Positions 47,759-63,843 of a stretch of 64,000 nt of DNA are shown here, one piece after another. Below the pieces are notes generated by a model. It had not been told where the DNA came from and ran no database searches. It worked only from the letters and a program-made list of their open reading frames with translations. How positions within the stretch are numbered: the first letter of the stretch is position 1; each line of letters begins with the position of its first letter. Both the position numbers and the translations under genes were made by a program. The DNA comes from Pseudarthrobacter defluvii (GTDB lineage Bacteria > Actinomycetota > Actinomycetes > Actinomycetales > Micrococcaceae), in contig NZ_JAUSYG010000001.1 in NCBI RefSeq assembly GCF_030816725.1, positions 4,516,740 through 4,580,739 on the forward strand. The letters run 5' to 3'.

Positions 47759-48053
47759 GCGCGGGCGGGGTGTCCAGCAGGTTTTCAAACCCCGGCGCCA
47801 CCCGGCCGGCATGGAACTCCAGCACCTCGAAGTCCGCAACGCCGTTGGTATAGAACGGGTCCTGCGCGAGGCTGGCGTCGAGGGTTTCCTTCTCGGCCTG
47901 CGACAGCAGCAGCCCGCCGGTGCGCGGAATCTTGCGGCCGGCAGCGATGAAGATGCCGTCGTCGAACGCCTTCTGAAGCCAGGCTATGTGGGCGTCGTTG
48001 TGGAAGTCGACGATCTCCTGGGGCACACGGTAGGTGAGGGAGACAACATACAT
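47748..48053 (-). CDS. YciI-family protein
   Basis: A 101-residue YCII-domain protein (ferredoxin-like fold): MYVVSLTYRVPQEIVDFHNDAHIAWLQ with the His-Asp pair, RTGGLLL, and DPFYTNGVADFEVLEF are typical. Function of the family is unclear; some act as dehalogenase-like or stress proteins. It is divergent from the MarR gene 59 bp away, which may control it. Confidence 0.88.
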   Translation of the reverse strand: MYVVSLTYRVPQEIVDFHNDAHIAWLQKAFDDGIFIAAGRKIPRTGGLLLSQAEKETLDASLAQDPFYTNGVADFEVLEFHAGRVAPGFENLLDTPPAPTV

Positions 48054-48112
48054 GCGGCAAGCCTACCGGGGCCGGAGAAGCTGGTTGAAAGATCAATCGT
48101 AGAATGGGGACC

Positions 48113-48598
48113 ATGACCGAACCCCGCTGGCTGACCGCCGACGAACGCCGTGCCTGGCTGGCGCTGGTGAGCATCAACACGCTGCTGCCGGCGGCCTTGG
48201 ATACCAAGCTGCACGCCGCGGGGAAGCTGTCGCTCTTCGACTACACGGTCCTGGCCATGCTCTCAGAGGCGGAAGACCGGTTCCTGCCCATGAGCGAGCT
48301 CGCGGCCCGCAGCAGCGCGTCCCTGTCCCGCCTTTCGCATGTGGTGACCAAGCTGCAGAAGCGCGGATGGGTGGAGCGCCGCCCGCACCCCTCCGATGCC
48401 AGGGTTACCACCGCGCACCTCACCGAGGAAGGCATGGCCACCATCGTGGGCCTGGCTCCTGGCCACGTTGAGGACGTCAGGCACCTGTTCCTCGATGCCC
48501 TGACCGAGCAGGATGTGCTGGACCTGGCCCGGATCGGCGAAAAAGTGGTGGGACGGCTGGACACTGACCACTGGATCCTGCGCGAAAAGCAGGACTGA
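48113..48598 (+). CDS. MarR-family transcriptional regulator
   Basis: A 161-residue winged-helix MarR protein: recognition helix ASLSRLSHVVTKLQKRGWVERR and wing SDARVTTAHLTEEG. Start at the ATG 48113 (an in-frame ATG at 48104 is the alternative); a TAGAAT -10-like element 7 nt upstream suggests a leaderless message. TTGAAAGATCAA (48084-48095), a TTGA-N4-TCAA dyad, lies in the divergent promoter region with yciI and is a candidate operator. Confidence 0.88.
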   Translation: MTEPRWLTADERRAWLALVSINTLLPAALDTKLHAAGKLSLFDYTVLAMLSEAEDRFLPMSELAARSSASLSRLSHVVTKLQKRGWVERRPHPSDARVTTAHLTEEGMATIVGLAPGHVEDVRHLFLDALTEQDVLDLARIGEKVVGRLDTDHWILREKQD

Positions 48599-48654
48599 CC
48601 TGGGCATCCACCAGCCGATTGGTTGCTTTCGGCAACGGATGGCAAACTAACCGC

Positions 48655-49416
48655 ATGGATTTCACTTCCCGGTTCGTGGCCCTTGGCGACTCCTTCACGG
48701 AAGGCGTTGGCGACGACGATCCCACACGTCCCAACGGTGTCCGCGGCTGGGCGGACCGCGTGGCTGAGCAACTCTGCGCCGCCGACCCGAACTTCGGCTA
48801 TGCCAACCTGGCCATCCGCGGGAGGAAACTCCGCCAGATCCTGGTAGAGCAGGTGGATGCCGCCGTCGAACTTAATCCCACCCTGGTGACCATCTACGCC
48901 GGTGCCAATGACATCCTGCGCCCCAAGGTGGACATCGACGACCTCCTGGCCGAATACAACGACGCCGTGGGTAAGCTCGCCGCCACCGGCGCCACCGTGG
49001 TGATGTTCACCGGATTCGATGCCAGGGGTTCGAAGGTTTTCGGCACCATGCGGGGCCGCACCGCCATCTATAACGAACTGGTCCGCGGGATCGCCGGGGA
49101 CCACGGCGCCCTGCTGGTGGATTACTGGCGTTTCAGCGAGTACTACGACTGGGGCATGTGGGCCCATGACCGGATGCACATGTCCGCTGCCGGCCACGCC
49201 AACATGGCAAAACGTGTCCTCGAGGTCATCAAGTACGACCACTCCATCGAGGTCCCGCCCATGACGCCCGTCCCCCAGCTGACCGGGACCGAGGCCATCC
49301 GCGCCAACGCGCAGTGGTTCCGCGAGTACGCGGCGCCGTGGGTAGTCCGCCGCGTCACGGGCAAGTCCTCCGGGGACAACCTGCAGCCCAGGTACCCACA
49401 GCTCACGCGGCTGTAG
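48655..49416 (+). CDS. SGNH/GDSL-family hydrolase, paralogue
   Basis: A 253-residue SGNH hydrolase, colinear with the one at 46895-47758 (FVALGDSFTEGVGD, PNGVRGWADRVAE, YAGANDIL, WAHDRMHMSAAGH). Its N-terminus begins directly at the catalytic block. Possibly leaderless: TTGGTT-N18-CAAACT is followed 6 nt later by the ATG. No signal peptide. The pair probably arose by duplication with the YciI and MarR genes lying between them. Confidence 0.9.
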   Translation: MDFTSRFVALGDSFTEGVGDDDPTRPNGVRGWADRVAEQLCAADPNFGYANLAIRGRKLRQILVEQVDAAVELNPTLVTIYAGANDILRPKVDIDDLLAEYNDAVGKLAATGATVVMFTGFDARGSKVFGTMRGRTAIYNELVRGIAGDHGALLVDYWRFSEYYDWGMWAHDRMHMSAAGHANMAKRVLEVIKYDHSIEVPPMTPVPQLTGTEAIRANAQWFREYAAPWVVRRVTGKSSGDNLQPRYPQLTRL

Positions 49417-49436
49417 CAGGAGCTGCCGCCGGACGG

Positions 49437-50198
49437 TCAGGCGGGCTGGAAGCCCGGGGTTGCCAGCATTGAGCCGTCAGCCCGGACGGCCAGCACGGCA
49501 ACATCCCAGCTGTCCGCAGCGCGGTTCAGCATCGGCGTCCCGCCGGCGACAATCGCCGTGGCCAGGACATCAGCCGTGACGATGTCGCCGGCTGCCACGG
49601 TCACCTGGACGAATTCGCCGGCTTCGTGGGCCTCTTTTCCCACCCGCCAGATGTGCTCGCCGCGCTCAGCGGAGCCGGACGTGGCGATCGCGCTGTGCCG
49701 GCTCTTGCCGCCGAGAGCGTAGCCGGTGATGAGGGTGCGGCGGTCGGCAGGATCCACAACGCCTGCCTTCCAGGGCTCGGCGCTGCCGGGGTGCGGCGAG
49801 CCGCTGACCAGCACGTCGCCGCCGGCATTGAGGCACCAGTCGCGCAGCCCCAGGGCCAGCAGCGTTGCTCCTGCTTCGCGAATGGCATGCCCCTTGATGA
49901 TCCCTGAAAGGTCCAGCACGCCGTCAGGCCTTTCAGGGGTGAAGGCGCCCTCGGTGCGCAGCCGCCATTCATGCGCCTCGGCGTACCTCTCACGCATCTG
50001 CGCCGAGGCGTGGGGCAGCTTTAGCTCCCCGTGTGCGATCCTGCTCGCTTCCGACTCCGGACGGTACAGGCTGAAGGTGTCGTCCAACTCCCGGAAAAGA
50101 CGTTCGACGACGGCGGTGGCGGCAGCCAGCTCGTCCAACCCCGGTTGCCCTTCCGCGCGGGTGTCCATGGGCATGGTGAGGCCGATGACCGTACCCAT
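49437..50198 (-). CDS. apbE: FAD:protein FMN transferase, displaced start
   Basis: A 253-residue ApbE-family flavin transferase, which attaches FMN to Thr/Ser of exported flavoproteins. Typical blocks: LDDTFSLYRPESEASRI, LDLSGIIKGHAI, CLNAGGDVLVSG, and TADVLATAIVAGG with the Mg-binding Asp. The ATG at 50198 starts at MGTVIGL, but homologues need the preceding strand, which is encoded here as KAHTFDC just upstream. The native start is probably ATG 50307 (MQRTSEPLPG), put out of frame by the 31-bp duplication at 50232-50293. The FMN-binding gene upstream is its likely substrate. Confidence 0.85.
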   Translation of the reverse strand: MGTVIGLTMPMDTRAEGQPGLDELAAATAVVERLFRELDDTFSLYRPESEASRIAHGELKLPHASAQMRERYAEAHEWRLRTEGAFTPERPDGVLDLSGIIKGHAIREAGATLLALGLRDWCLNAGGDVLVSGSPHPGSAEPWKAGVVDPADRRTLITGYALGGKSRHSAIATSGSAERGEHIWRVGKEAHEAGEFVQVTVAAGDIVTADVLATAIVAGGTPMLNRAADSWDVAVLAVRADGSMLATPGFQPA

Positions 50199-50231
50199 GC
50201 AGTCAAAGGTGTGGGCCTTCAGGGCGGGAGC

Positions 50232-50293
50232 CTTGAGGGTGCCGGCCCCGGGCAGGGGCTCACTTGAGGGTGCCGGCCCCGGGCAGGGGCTCA
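50232..50293. repeat. Perfect 31-bp tandem duplication before apbE
   Basis: Two identical 31-bp units (50232-50262 and 50263-50293). The right unit contains the stop of the FMN-binding gene. As 31 is not a multiple of three, it shifts the frame between ATG 50305-50307 and apbE; removing one unit puts that ATG in frame with MGTVIGL, 26 codons upstream. Confidence 0.92.
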
Positions 50294-50836
50294 GAGGTTC
50301 GCTGCATCGATGGCCGCCTGGAGTGAGGTCAGGTAGGCGTCGCTGGTGATGGTGGCGCCGGTGATGGTTTGGACATTTGCTGACTGTGCCGCCAAGACCT
50401 TGCTGCGAAGCAGGGGAGCCGCACGGTCGCTGATCTGGATGGACTTGCCGTCCGTATTAGTCAGCTGGAGGGCGGTGACATCCGTGATCTTCCCGTTTGC
50501 CACCGTGATCTGGACCTGCACGGGACCGAACCGGGTCTGGACGGTGTTGCCCTTGTAGGTGCCGGAGGCTGAGGAGTTCGAGGAGCCGGAGGAACCGGAG
50601 GAACCCGAAGAGCCTGACGAGCCGGAGGACCCCGTGGATCCGTACGACCCTGCTGCCCCCGTGGAACCCGACCCGGACGAACCCGACGAACCTGTGCCGG
50701 CCGCACCCGTGGTGCCTGTCGCCGTCGTACTTGACGCGACGGTGCTGATGCCGCCCGCCTGCGTGCCCGTCTGCCAGCCCGCCAGGAGGATCCCGGCCGA
50801 GGCCAGAGCTGCTGCGACTGTTCCGCGTATTTTCAC
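50291..50836 (-). CDS. Exported FMN-binding protein with Gly/Ser linker
   Basis: A 181-residue protein: an N-terminal membrane anchor or signal (TVAAALASAGILLAGW), a ~55-residue Gly/Ser/Thr repeat linker (GSSGSSGSSGSS type), then an FMN_bind domain (about 95-181) with TITGATITSDAY, where the Thr in the GAT motif is the expected site of covalent FMN attachment. It likely carries electrons outside the membrane between the ferric-reductase-like protein and an acceptor. ATG overlaps the preceding gene by 4 nt. Confidence 0.9.
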   Translation of the reverse strand: MKIRGTVAAALASAGILLAGWQTGTQAGGISTVASSTTATGTTGAAGTGSSGSSGSGSTGAAGSYGSTGSSGSSGSSGSSGSSGSSNSSASGTYKGNTVQTRFGPVQVQITVANGKITDVTALQLTNTDGKSIQISDRAAPLLRSKVLAAQSANVQTITGATITSDAYLTSLQAAIDAANL

Positions 50837-52299
50837 CAGTCAAACCTTTCGTGATGGATCTGTTCCTCGGGGACGCCGGCTTTCGCGGCATCCGCAATGA
50901 CATTGGCCGCCCACGCCGCCGGGCCGCAGACGTAGACGTCCGCATCCGCGATGTCCGGCAGGTAGGAGGTGAGGCTGTAGCCGTTCTGCACGGCGTCCTC
51001 GGGAAGCCACGTGGAGCCGAACCGGGACCTTCGGCCCGTGAGATGGAAGAGCCGGACGCTGCGGGCCCGGCACAGGTCAAGGATTTCGCTGCCCAGGTAC
51101 AGCTCCTGGTCGGTGTGGCCCCGGAGCAGGACGGTCGCCCCGCCGGGAGCAAAAGGCGTGGTTTCCAGCAGCGCGCGCAGGGGAGTGATGCCGATACCGG
51201 CGCCGATCATCACCACCTTGTTCCTCGTCCGGGCCGCCGTGCTGAGCAGGCCGTAGGGGCCTTCGAGTGCCACCTTGGTTCCCTTACGCAGCCGCAGAAG
51301 CTGGGCGGAGCCGTCACCAAGGTTCCGCACCGTGACCCGCAGTGTCCCCTGGCCGGCCGGGCCATTGAAAACCGGCTCGGCGGACAGGCTGAAGGGATGA
51401 GGGTGCCACCACAGGCCCGGGGCGAGGAAGCGCCAGATAAAGAAGCGTCCACCTGTTCCCGCCAGCTGATCCAGCTTCCGGCCCCGCATGACGATGTTCA
51501 CTACGCCGGGAGCGACGGCTTCCACGCGGGCCACCGTCAGCCGGTGCCGTGCGGTGGCCAGCACCGGCTCCAGGATCCGGAAGTACACCAGGGCTGTGCC
51601 GGTGTAGATGCAGATGGCGAGCCAGTACCAGCGCTGCCAGGTGCCCGCTGCGAAGAGGCCGCCCACGCTGAACTGGTGCGGGATCGAAGTGGCCACGGCA
51701 GCGTAGGTCAGCAGGTGGACCACGTACCAGAACTCGTACGGAAAGCGCCGGCGCACAGCCACCAGGGACGTTACGACGACGGCGATGAACAGCGCCATGG
51801 AGACGAACGCCAACCACATATCGGGCACCTGCACCCACAGGTTGATGGACTCGCTGACCGGGTCCAATCCTTCGGCCATGCCGTACCCGACGACGAGCAG
51901 GAGGCCGTGTGCCAACAGGAGATAGAGGGACGGCTTGCCCAGTTTGCCGTGGAATTCCAGGGCGCGGTCATGGCCGATGGTGCGGTCGATGAAAGGGATC
52001 CTTGCGGCCAGGAGCAGCATGAGCAGGACCAGGTCCATGCCCGCCAGCCCGGCCACGATCCCCGCAGCCGTGAACAGTGCGGCGGGCGAGGTGATGTTGG
52101 TGGCACCACCGTCGGCCAGCCACAGGGCGATGGCCGCGGCAACGGATGCCCAGGCAATGACGGTCAGGAGATCCGTCCGGAGCATGCGCTGGCGGTACTG
52201 GCGGGCGAACCAGCCGCGGGCGGGTATCTTCGGTGGTGAAAGCTCCGGGCGGCCGGAGCTGCTTGCGGCTGGTGATGCCGGCAGGAGCTGCGTGTTCAT
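50833..52299 (-). CDS. Ferric-reductase-like transmembrane oxidoreductase
   Basis: A 488-residue protein: a ferric-reductase-type membrane domain with six segments (about 45-245) including heme-ligand-type His residues (FHGKLG, LLLAHGLLL, YVVHLLTYAAVATSIPHQF), then an FAD/NAD-binding ferredoxin-reductase module (HPFSLSAEP, GPYGLLS, MIGAGIGITPLRALLE, YVCGPAAW). It passes electrons from cytoplasmic NAD(P)H across the membrane, here probably to the FMN-binding protein encoded next. First gene of the three-gene operon with the FMN-binding protein and apbE. Confidence 0.9.
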   Translation of the reverse strand: MNTQLLPASPAASSSGRPELSPPKIPARGWFARQYRQRMLRTDLLTVIAWASVAAAIALWLADGGATNITSPAALFTAAGIVAGLAGMDLVLLMLLLAARIPFIDRTIGHDRALEFHGKLGKPSLYLLLAHGLLLVVGYGMAEGLDPVSESINLWVQVPDMWLAFVSMALFIAVVVTSLVAVRRRFPYEFWYVVHLLTYAAVATSIPHQFSVGGLFAAGTWQRWYWLAICIYTGTALVYFRILEPVLATARHRLTVARVEAVAPGVVNIVMRGRKLDQLAGTGGRFFIWRFLAPGLWWHPHPFSLSAEPVFNGPAGQGTLRVTVRNLGDGSAQLLRLRKGTKVALEGPYGLLSTAARTRNKVVMIGAGIGITPLRALLETTPFAPGGATVLLRGHTDQELYLGSEILDLCRARSVRLFHLTGRRSRFGSTWLPEDAVQNGYSLTSYLPDIADADVYVCGPAAWAANVIADAAKAGVPEEQIHHERFDW

Positions 52300-52613
52300 G
52301 CATCAAACATGCGTGGGGAAGCTATGTCCCTGCTGTGAAAAGGGGCCAGCGGCGGCTGTGACCTTTTCGCGAGAGCCGCCACTTATACACCCGATTGGTC
52401 TTTAATTGCGTCAACTCGTAGACTTGGTAGGCGCTAAGTGCGCGGAGCGTGCGCAATTGCTCCGGTTGCCCGGTAATTTTCTCCAGGGTGGCCGGTAGTT
52501 AGGGGCTCAAGTTGCGTAACTAACCGTTGCCCGTACATTCTGTGGGTCGCACTTGGCAGCATGGTCCAGCAGCCGATATGCGGATCATTACTTTCAATTC
52601 TTGAGGAGAAGTC
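52300..52613. promoter_or_regulatory. Intergenic region with promoter for rpmB cluster
   Basis: About 314 bases without genes. Contains a likely promoter for the ribosomal protein cluster: -35 TTGCGT (52512-52517), 16-bp spacer, -10 TACATT (52534-52539). A leader of about 70 nt follows, with RBS GAGGAG at 52603-52608. No convincing Zur box: GATCATTACTTTCA at 52586-52599 only partly resembles half of the consensus. Confidence 0.6.
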
Positions 52614-52850
52614 ATGGCAGCACACTGCCAAGTGACCGGGGCCGAGCCGGGCTTTGGGCACAGCATTTCGCACTCGCACCGCCGCAACAAGCGCCGGTTC
52701 GATCCGAACATCCAGAAGAAGCGCTACTGGGTTCCGTCCCTGCGCCGTAATGTCACTCTGCAGGTTTCTGCAAAGGGCATCAAGACCATTGACGTTCGCG
52801 GCATCGACGTAGTCGTCGCCCAGATCCTGGCTCGTGGGGTGAAGCTCTAG
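52614..52850 (+). CDS. rpmB: 50S ribosomal protein L28, Cys-minus type
   Basis: A 78-residue L28 ([36 protein letters not shown]). It lacks the paired CxxC zinc ligands of the zinc-binding paralogue, so it is of the zinc-independent type. RBS GAGGAG. First of three ribosomal protein genes. Confidence 0.96.
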   Translation: MAAHCQVTGAEPGFGHSISHSHRRNKRRFDPNIQKKRYWVPSLRRNVTLQVSAKGIKTIDVRGIDVVVAQILARGVKL

Positions 52851-53017
52851 TGGCTAAGGACAAGGACGTACGTCCCATCATCAAGCTCAAGTCGACCGCG
52901 GGAACGGGTTACACCTACGTAACCCGCAAGAACCGTCGTAACGACCCGGACCGCATGGTCCTGAAGAAGTACGACCCCAAGATCCGCCAGCACGTCGAAT
53001 TCCGAGAGGAGCGCTAA
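52850..53017 (+). CDS. rpmG: 50S ribosomal protein L33, Cys-minus type
   Basis: A 55-residue L33 ([43 protein letters not shown]). GTG start overlapping the rpmB stop by one base (TAGTG). No CxxC pairs, the zinc-independent form. Between rpmB and rpsN in one operon. Confidence 0.96.
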   Translation: MAKDKDVRPIIKLKSTAGTGYTYVTRKNRRNDPDRMVLKKYDPKIRQHVEFREER

Positions 53018-53019
53018 AC

Positions 53020-53325
53020 ATGGCTAAGAAGTCCAAGATTGCTCGCAACGAGCAGCGCAAGGTCATCGTTGAGCGTTACGCTGCCAAGCGCCTCGAACTG
53101 AAGAAGACCCTGGTTGACGAAAACGCAACCGACGAAGCACGCGAAGCAGCTCGCCTGGGCCTGCAGAAGCTGCCCCGCAACGCGTCCCCGATCCGTCTGC
53201 GTAACCGCGACATCATCGACGGCCGCCCCCGTGGCACCTTCCAGAAGTTCGGCATCTCCCGTGTCCGTTTCCGCGACATGGCACACAAGGGCGAACTCCC
53301 GGGCATCACCAAGTCTTCCTGGTAA
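53020..53325 (+). CDS. rpsN: 30S ribosomal protein S14, Cys-minus type
   Basis: A 101-residue long-form S14 ([56 protein letters not shown]) without the CxxC zinc finger of the short form. It completes an L28-L33-S14 cassette. In mycobacteria and Streptomyces such zinc-free paralogues are induced under zinc limitation by Zur; no Zur site is evident here, so it may be the housekeeping set. Confidence 0.96.
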   Translation: MAKKSKIARNEQRKVIVERYAAKRLELKKTLVDENATDEAREAARLGLQKLPRNASPIRLRNRDIIDGRPRGTFQKFGISRVRFRDMAHKGELPGITKSSW

Positions 53326-53352
53326 TTCAGCACTGCTGATTCCAGCTGCTTG

Positions 53353-53388
53353 AGAAGGGCCGGCAACCTTAGGGTTGCCGGCCCTTCT
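53353..53388 (+). terminator. Terminator of the rpmB-rpmG-rpsN cluster
   Basis: A 16-bp perfect stem (53353-53368 with 53373-53388) and TTAG loop, 27 bp after the rpsN stop, ending in a short pyrimidine run. Confidence 0.85.
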
Positions 53389-53551
53389 GCGTTAACCGGT
53401 GGCCCATGAAGCTTGCCCCAGCCGGTTGATCTCGCCGGGATGCGGTGAGGCAGCACACATCAACCAATGACGACGGCAGCAGGCTGGCTTGGGCGCGTAA
53501 AGTCCGTTCTGTCGCGGAATCCCGGGGATTTCCCTGGGCCAAAGCCACGGT

Positions 53552-53580
53552 TTGCGGTGGACGCAGAGTCCGTGTATTGT
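53552..53580 (+). promoter_or_regulatory. rRNA promoter P1
   Basis: TTGCGG, 17-bp spacer, TATTGT, followed by TTTCTAAGTCGCCGC. The block TATTGTTTTCTnAGTCGCCGC recurs at 63838-63858 with its own -35 at the same spacing. About 410 bp upstream of 16S. Confidence 0.65.
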
Positions 53581-53727
53581 TTTCTAAGTCGCCGCGGGGG
53601 AGACAGTGAAGAACTGATCACCGCGCGGCCAAAAACCCCGAAATCAAAGCCAAAATCTGGTTGCTCTTTAGGGCGCTGGAAATGGGTGGGGCCGGTCTTC
53701 CACTGATGAGCATCCTGAGACATGGAT

Positions 53728-53756
53728 TTGCGTCGCAGGGTGTGATCGGGTAGGTT
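53728..53756 (+). promoter_or_regulatory. rRNA promoter P2 (candidate)
   Basis: TTGCGT (53728-53733), 17-bp spacer, TAGGTT (53751-53756), about 235 bp before the 16S gene and before the boxA-like motif at 53813. Confidence 0.45.
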
Positions 53757-53812
53757 TGGAAAGTTGCTCCGGAGCGATCCTGAACGTTGGTTTGGGTGGT
53801 GCCGGGTGTGTC

Positions 53813-53841
53813 TGTTGTTTGAGAACTCAATAGTGTGCCAA
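53813..53841 (+). promoter_or_regulatory. boxA-like motif and 5' arm of 16S processing stem
   Basis: TGTTGTTTGAGAACT (53813-53827) is repeated exactly at 55895-55909 before 23S and is the likely antitermination boxA. CAATAGTGTGCCAA (53828-53841) pairs with TTGGCACACTGTTG (55726-55739) after 16S with one G-U pair, forming the base of the RNase III stem. Confidence 0.7.
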
Positions 53842-53992
53842 GTTTGTTGATACCGATTATGTAATGTGATTGGTTGAATTTGCCGAATCGTGCCGCCCCT
53901 GTGGTATTGGTTTGGTGTTTTTGGCTGGTTTCAAATTTTGTGCAGCCTGGTTCCGCGTTATTTCCGTGGTGCTTGGTTGTGTCTGTTTTTCT

Positions 53993-59188
<5,196 letters not shown>

Positions 59189-59357
59189 CACAGAAACATA
59201 CAAATTCTGCTTGCGTCCACTATGTGGTTCCCAACCAACAACCCCCGCAACACACGGGTTGCACAGGGAACCAACACAACTGAATACAACACCACATGTT
59301 GTAACCACAGTCTTCCCACCCCCAAAGCAACACCAACGCGGGGGAGCGGGTGAAAGG

Positions 59358-59477
59358 GTTACGGCGGTCATAGCGTGGGGGAAACGCCCGGTCCCATTCC
59401 GAACCCGGAAGCTAAGACCCACAGCGCCGATGGTACTGCACCCGGGAGGGTGTGGGAGAGTAGGTCACCGCCGGAAC
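59358..59477 (+). rRNA. rrf: 5S ribosomal RNA
   Basis: About 120 nt: GTTACGGCGGTCATAGCG at the 5' end pairs with GGTCACCGCCGGAAC at the 3' end; CCATTCCGAACCCGGAAGCTAAG is the conserved loop region. About 170 bp after 23S. Confidence 0.97.
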
Positions 59478-59490
59478 AATCATTGAGGTC

Positions 59491-59518
59491 GAGGCCCCAA
59501 CCACACGGTTGGGGCCTC
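59491..59518 (+). terminator. rRNA operon terminator
   Basis: GAGGCCCCAACC-ACAC-GGTTGGGGCCTC, a 12-bp perfect GC-rich stem 13 nt after 5S, followed by CCACATTT. Confidence 0.92.
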
Positions 59519-59549
59519 CCACATTTAACAGCATCTAGACTTACGGGTT

Positions 59550-60557
59550 ATGACTCCCCGAACGTCCAGGCCCGCGGGCAAGCGCGCCACCATCCTGGAC
59601 GTCGCGGCCGCTGCCGGTGTATCGCGCCAAACGGTGACCCGGGCCATGAATGGCATGAAAGGCATCAGCCAGGACACCAGGGACCGGGTCCAGAAGCTCG
59701 CGGCCGAGATGGGTTACACCCCCAGCCGCTTTGCCAAGGGCCTGGTGCAGGGTGCGCAGATCTCCATCGGCCTCGCCATTCCGGACCTGACCAACCCCTA
59801 TTTCCCGGCCTTCGCCTCCAGCGTGGTGGAGGCTGCCACGGAGAGGGACTGGAACGTGGTGGTGGACGACTATGGCCACGGCACAGGCAGCGCTGCCGAT
59901 GCAGCCGCCCGGCTTGCACCCCAGGTTGACGCGCTGATCGGATACCTTGCACCGCAGCCGGATGAGGCACAGGCGCTGATGGGCCGGCGACCCGTCGTCG
60001 CCCTTGACTCCCCGGGCGCGGGCACCGCCGGCGGGATCTCCTTTGACTACCGGCACGCAGCCCAGCTCGCCCTGGCCCGTCTGGCATCCAGGGGGTGCCG
60101 AAACATCGTCTTCCTGGACTCGGACCACGGTGGACCGGCCAGCAGCCGGAGCGCGGCAGCAGCTGAAGTAGCAGCCAAGGCCGGCCTCCGCCTCACCCGA
60201 CTGGAGACCGAACCATCGGCAGCCGCAGCCAAGTTGGCTGTAGCCGTCCTTCCCGGGGGCGGAGAACGCATCGATGGCATTCTGGCCTTCAATGACCTCA
60301 TGGCGGCCGGAGCACTCAAGGCGCTCCAGGAGTCGGGGGTGTCTGTTCCCACCGAATGCGCGGTGATCGGCATGGATGGAATACCGCTGGGAGAGCTGGT
60401 GACGCCGGAGCTCACCACCCTGTCGCTTGACCTGCGGGCGGTGGGCCGTGCCGCCGTCGGACTGCTGGAGGGCCTACTGTCCGGCTCCATCGCGGAGCGC
60501 AGCCCCGAGGCCTACCTGACTCTTGAACACCAGCTGGTTGTCCGGCAATCCGCCTGA
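59550..60557 (+). CDS. LacI-family transcriptional regulator
   Basis: A 335-residue LacI/GalR repressor. Residues 13-60 form the helix-turn-helix and hinge (ATILDVAAAAGVSRQTVTRAMNG, RDRVQKLAAEMGYTPSRFAKGL), followed by a periplasmic-binding-like sugar domain (IGLAIPDLTNPYFPAF, GILAFNDLMAAGAL, VIGMDGIPLGELVTPELTTL). A TAGACT -10-like element 8 nt before the ATG suggests a leaderless or very short leader. It probably represses the adjacent beta-galactosidase gene via the palindrome at 60604-60617. Confidence 0.93.
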   Translation: MTPRTSRPAGKRATILDVAAAAGVSRQTVTRAMNGMKGISQDTRDRVQKLAAEMGYTPSRFAKGLVQGAQISIGLAIPDLTNPYFPAFASSVVEAATERDWNVVVDDYGHGTGSAADAAARLAPQVDALIGYLAPQPDEAQALMGRRPVVALDSPGAGTAGGISFDYRHAAQLALARLASRGCRNIVFLDSDHGGPASSRSAAAAEVAAKAGLRLTRLETEPSAAAAKLAVAVLPGGGERIDGILAFNDLMAAGALKALQESGVSVPTECAVIGMDGIPLGELVTPELTTLSLDLRAVGRAAVGLLEGLLSGSIAERSPEAYLTLEHQLVVRQSA

Positions 60558-60603
60558 CCCCTACTCAAATGAAGTACTGGACGATAGGCTCATGCTGTCC
60601 CTG

Positions 60604-63680
<3,077 letters not shown>

Positions 63681-63752
63681 AACCCCGCTGCGGGTGTGAG
63701 CCACTCCACAGAAGCAGTAATTCCGTTCTGGAGGAGTGCCAGGCCCGGTTGG

Positions 63753-63792
63753 TGCCCCTAAAAACCCCGCCGTTTCTGGGTTTTTAGGGGCA
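63753..63792. terminator. Terminator after lacZ
   Basis: A 15-bp perfect stem TGCCCCTAAAAACCC/GGGTTTTTAGGGGCA with a 10-nt loop. The A/T run inside the stem makes it usable in both directions. Confidence 0.88.
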
Positions 63793-63814
63793 GGGACGGC
63801 TCTCTCTGCCCGAT

Positions 63815-63843
63815 TTGCCGTGGGGGTTGCGGACGGGTATTGT
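63815..63843 (+). promoter_or_regulatory. Stable-RNA-type promoter at the window edge
   Basis: TTGCCG, 17-bp spacer, TATTGT, followed by TTTCTGAGTCGCCGC, closely matching rRNA promoter P1 at 53552-53580. The gene it drives lies beyond the window; another rRNA or tRNA operon is a reasonable guess. 63844-64000 holds no gene I can support. Confidence 0.55.

Noticed and set aside
52586..52599. Zur-like half site before rpmB
   Set aside because: Only one half resembles the consensus and the dyad is not kept.
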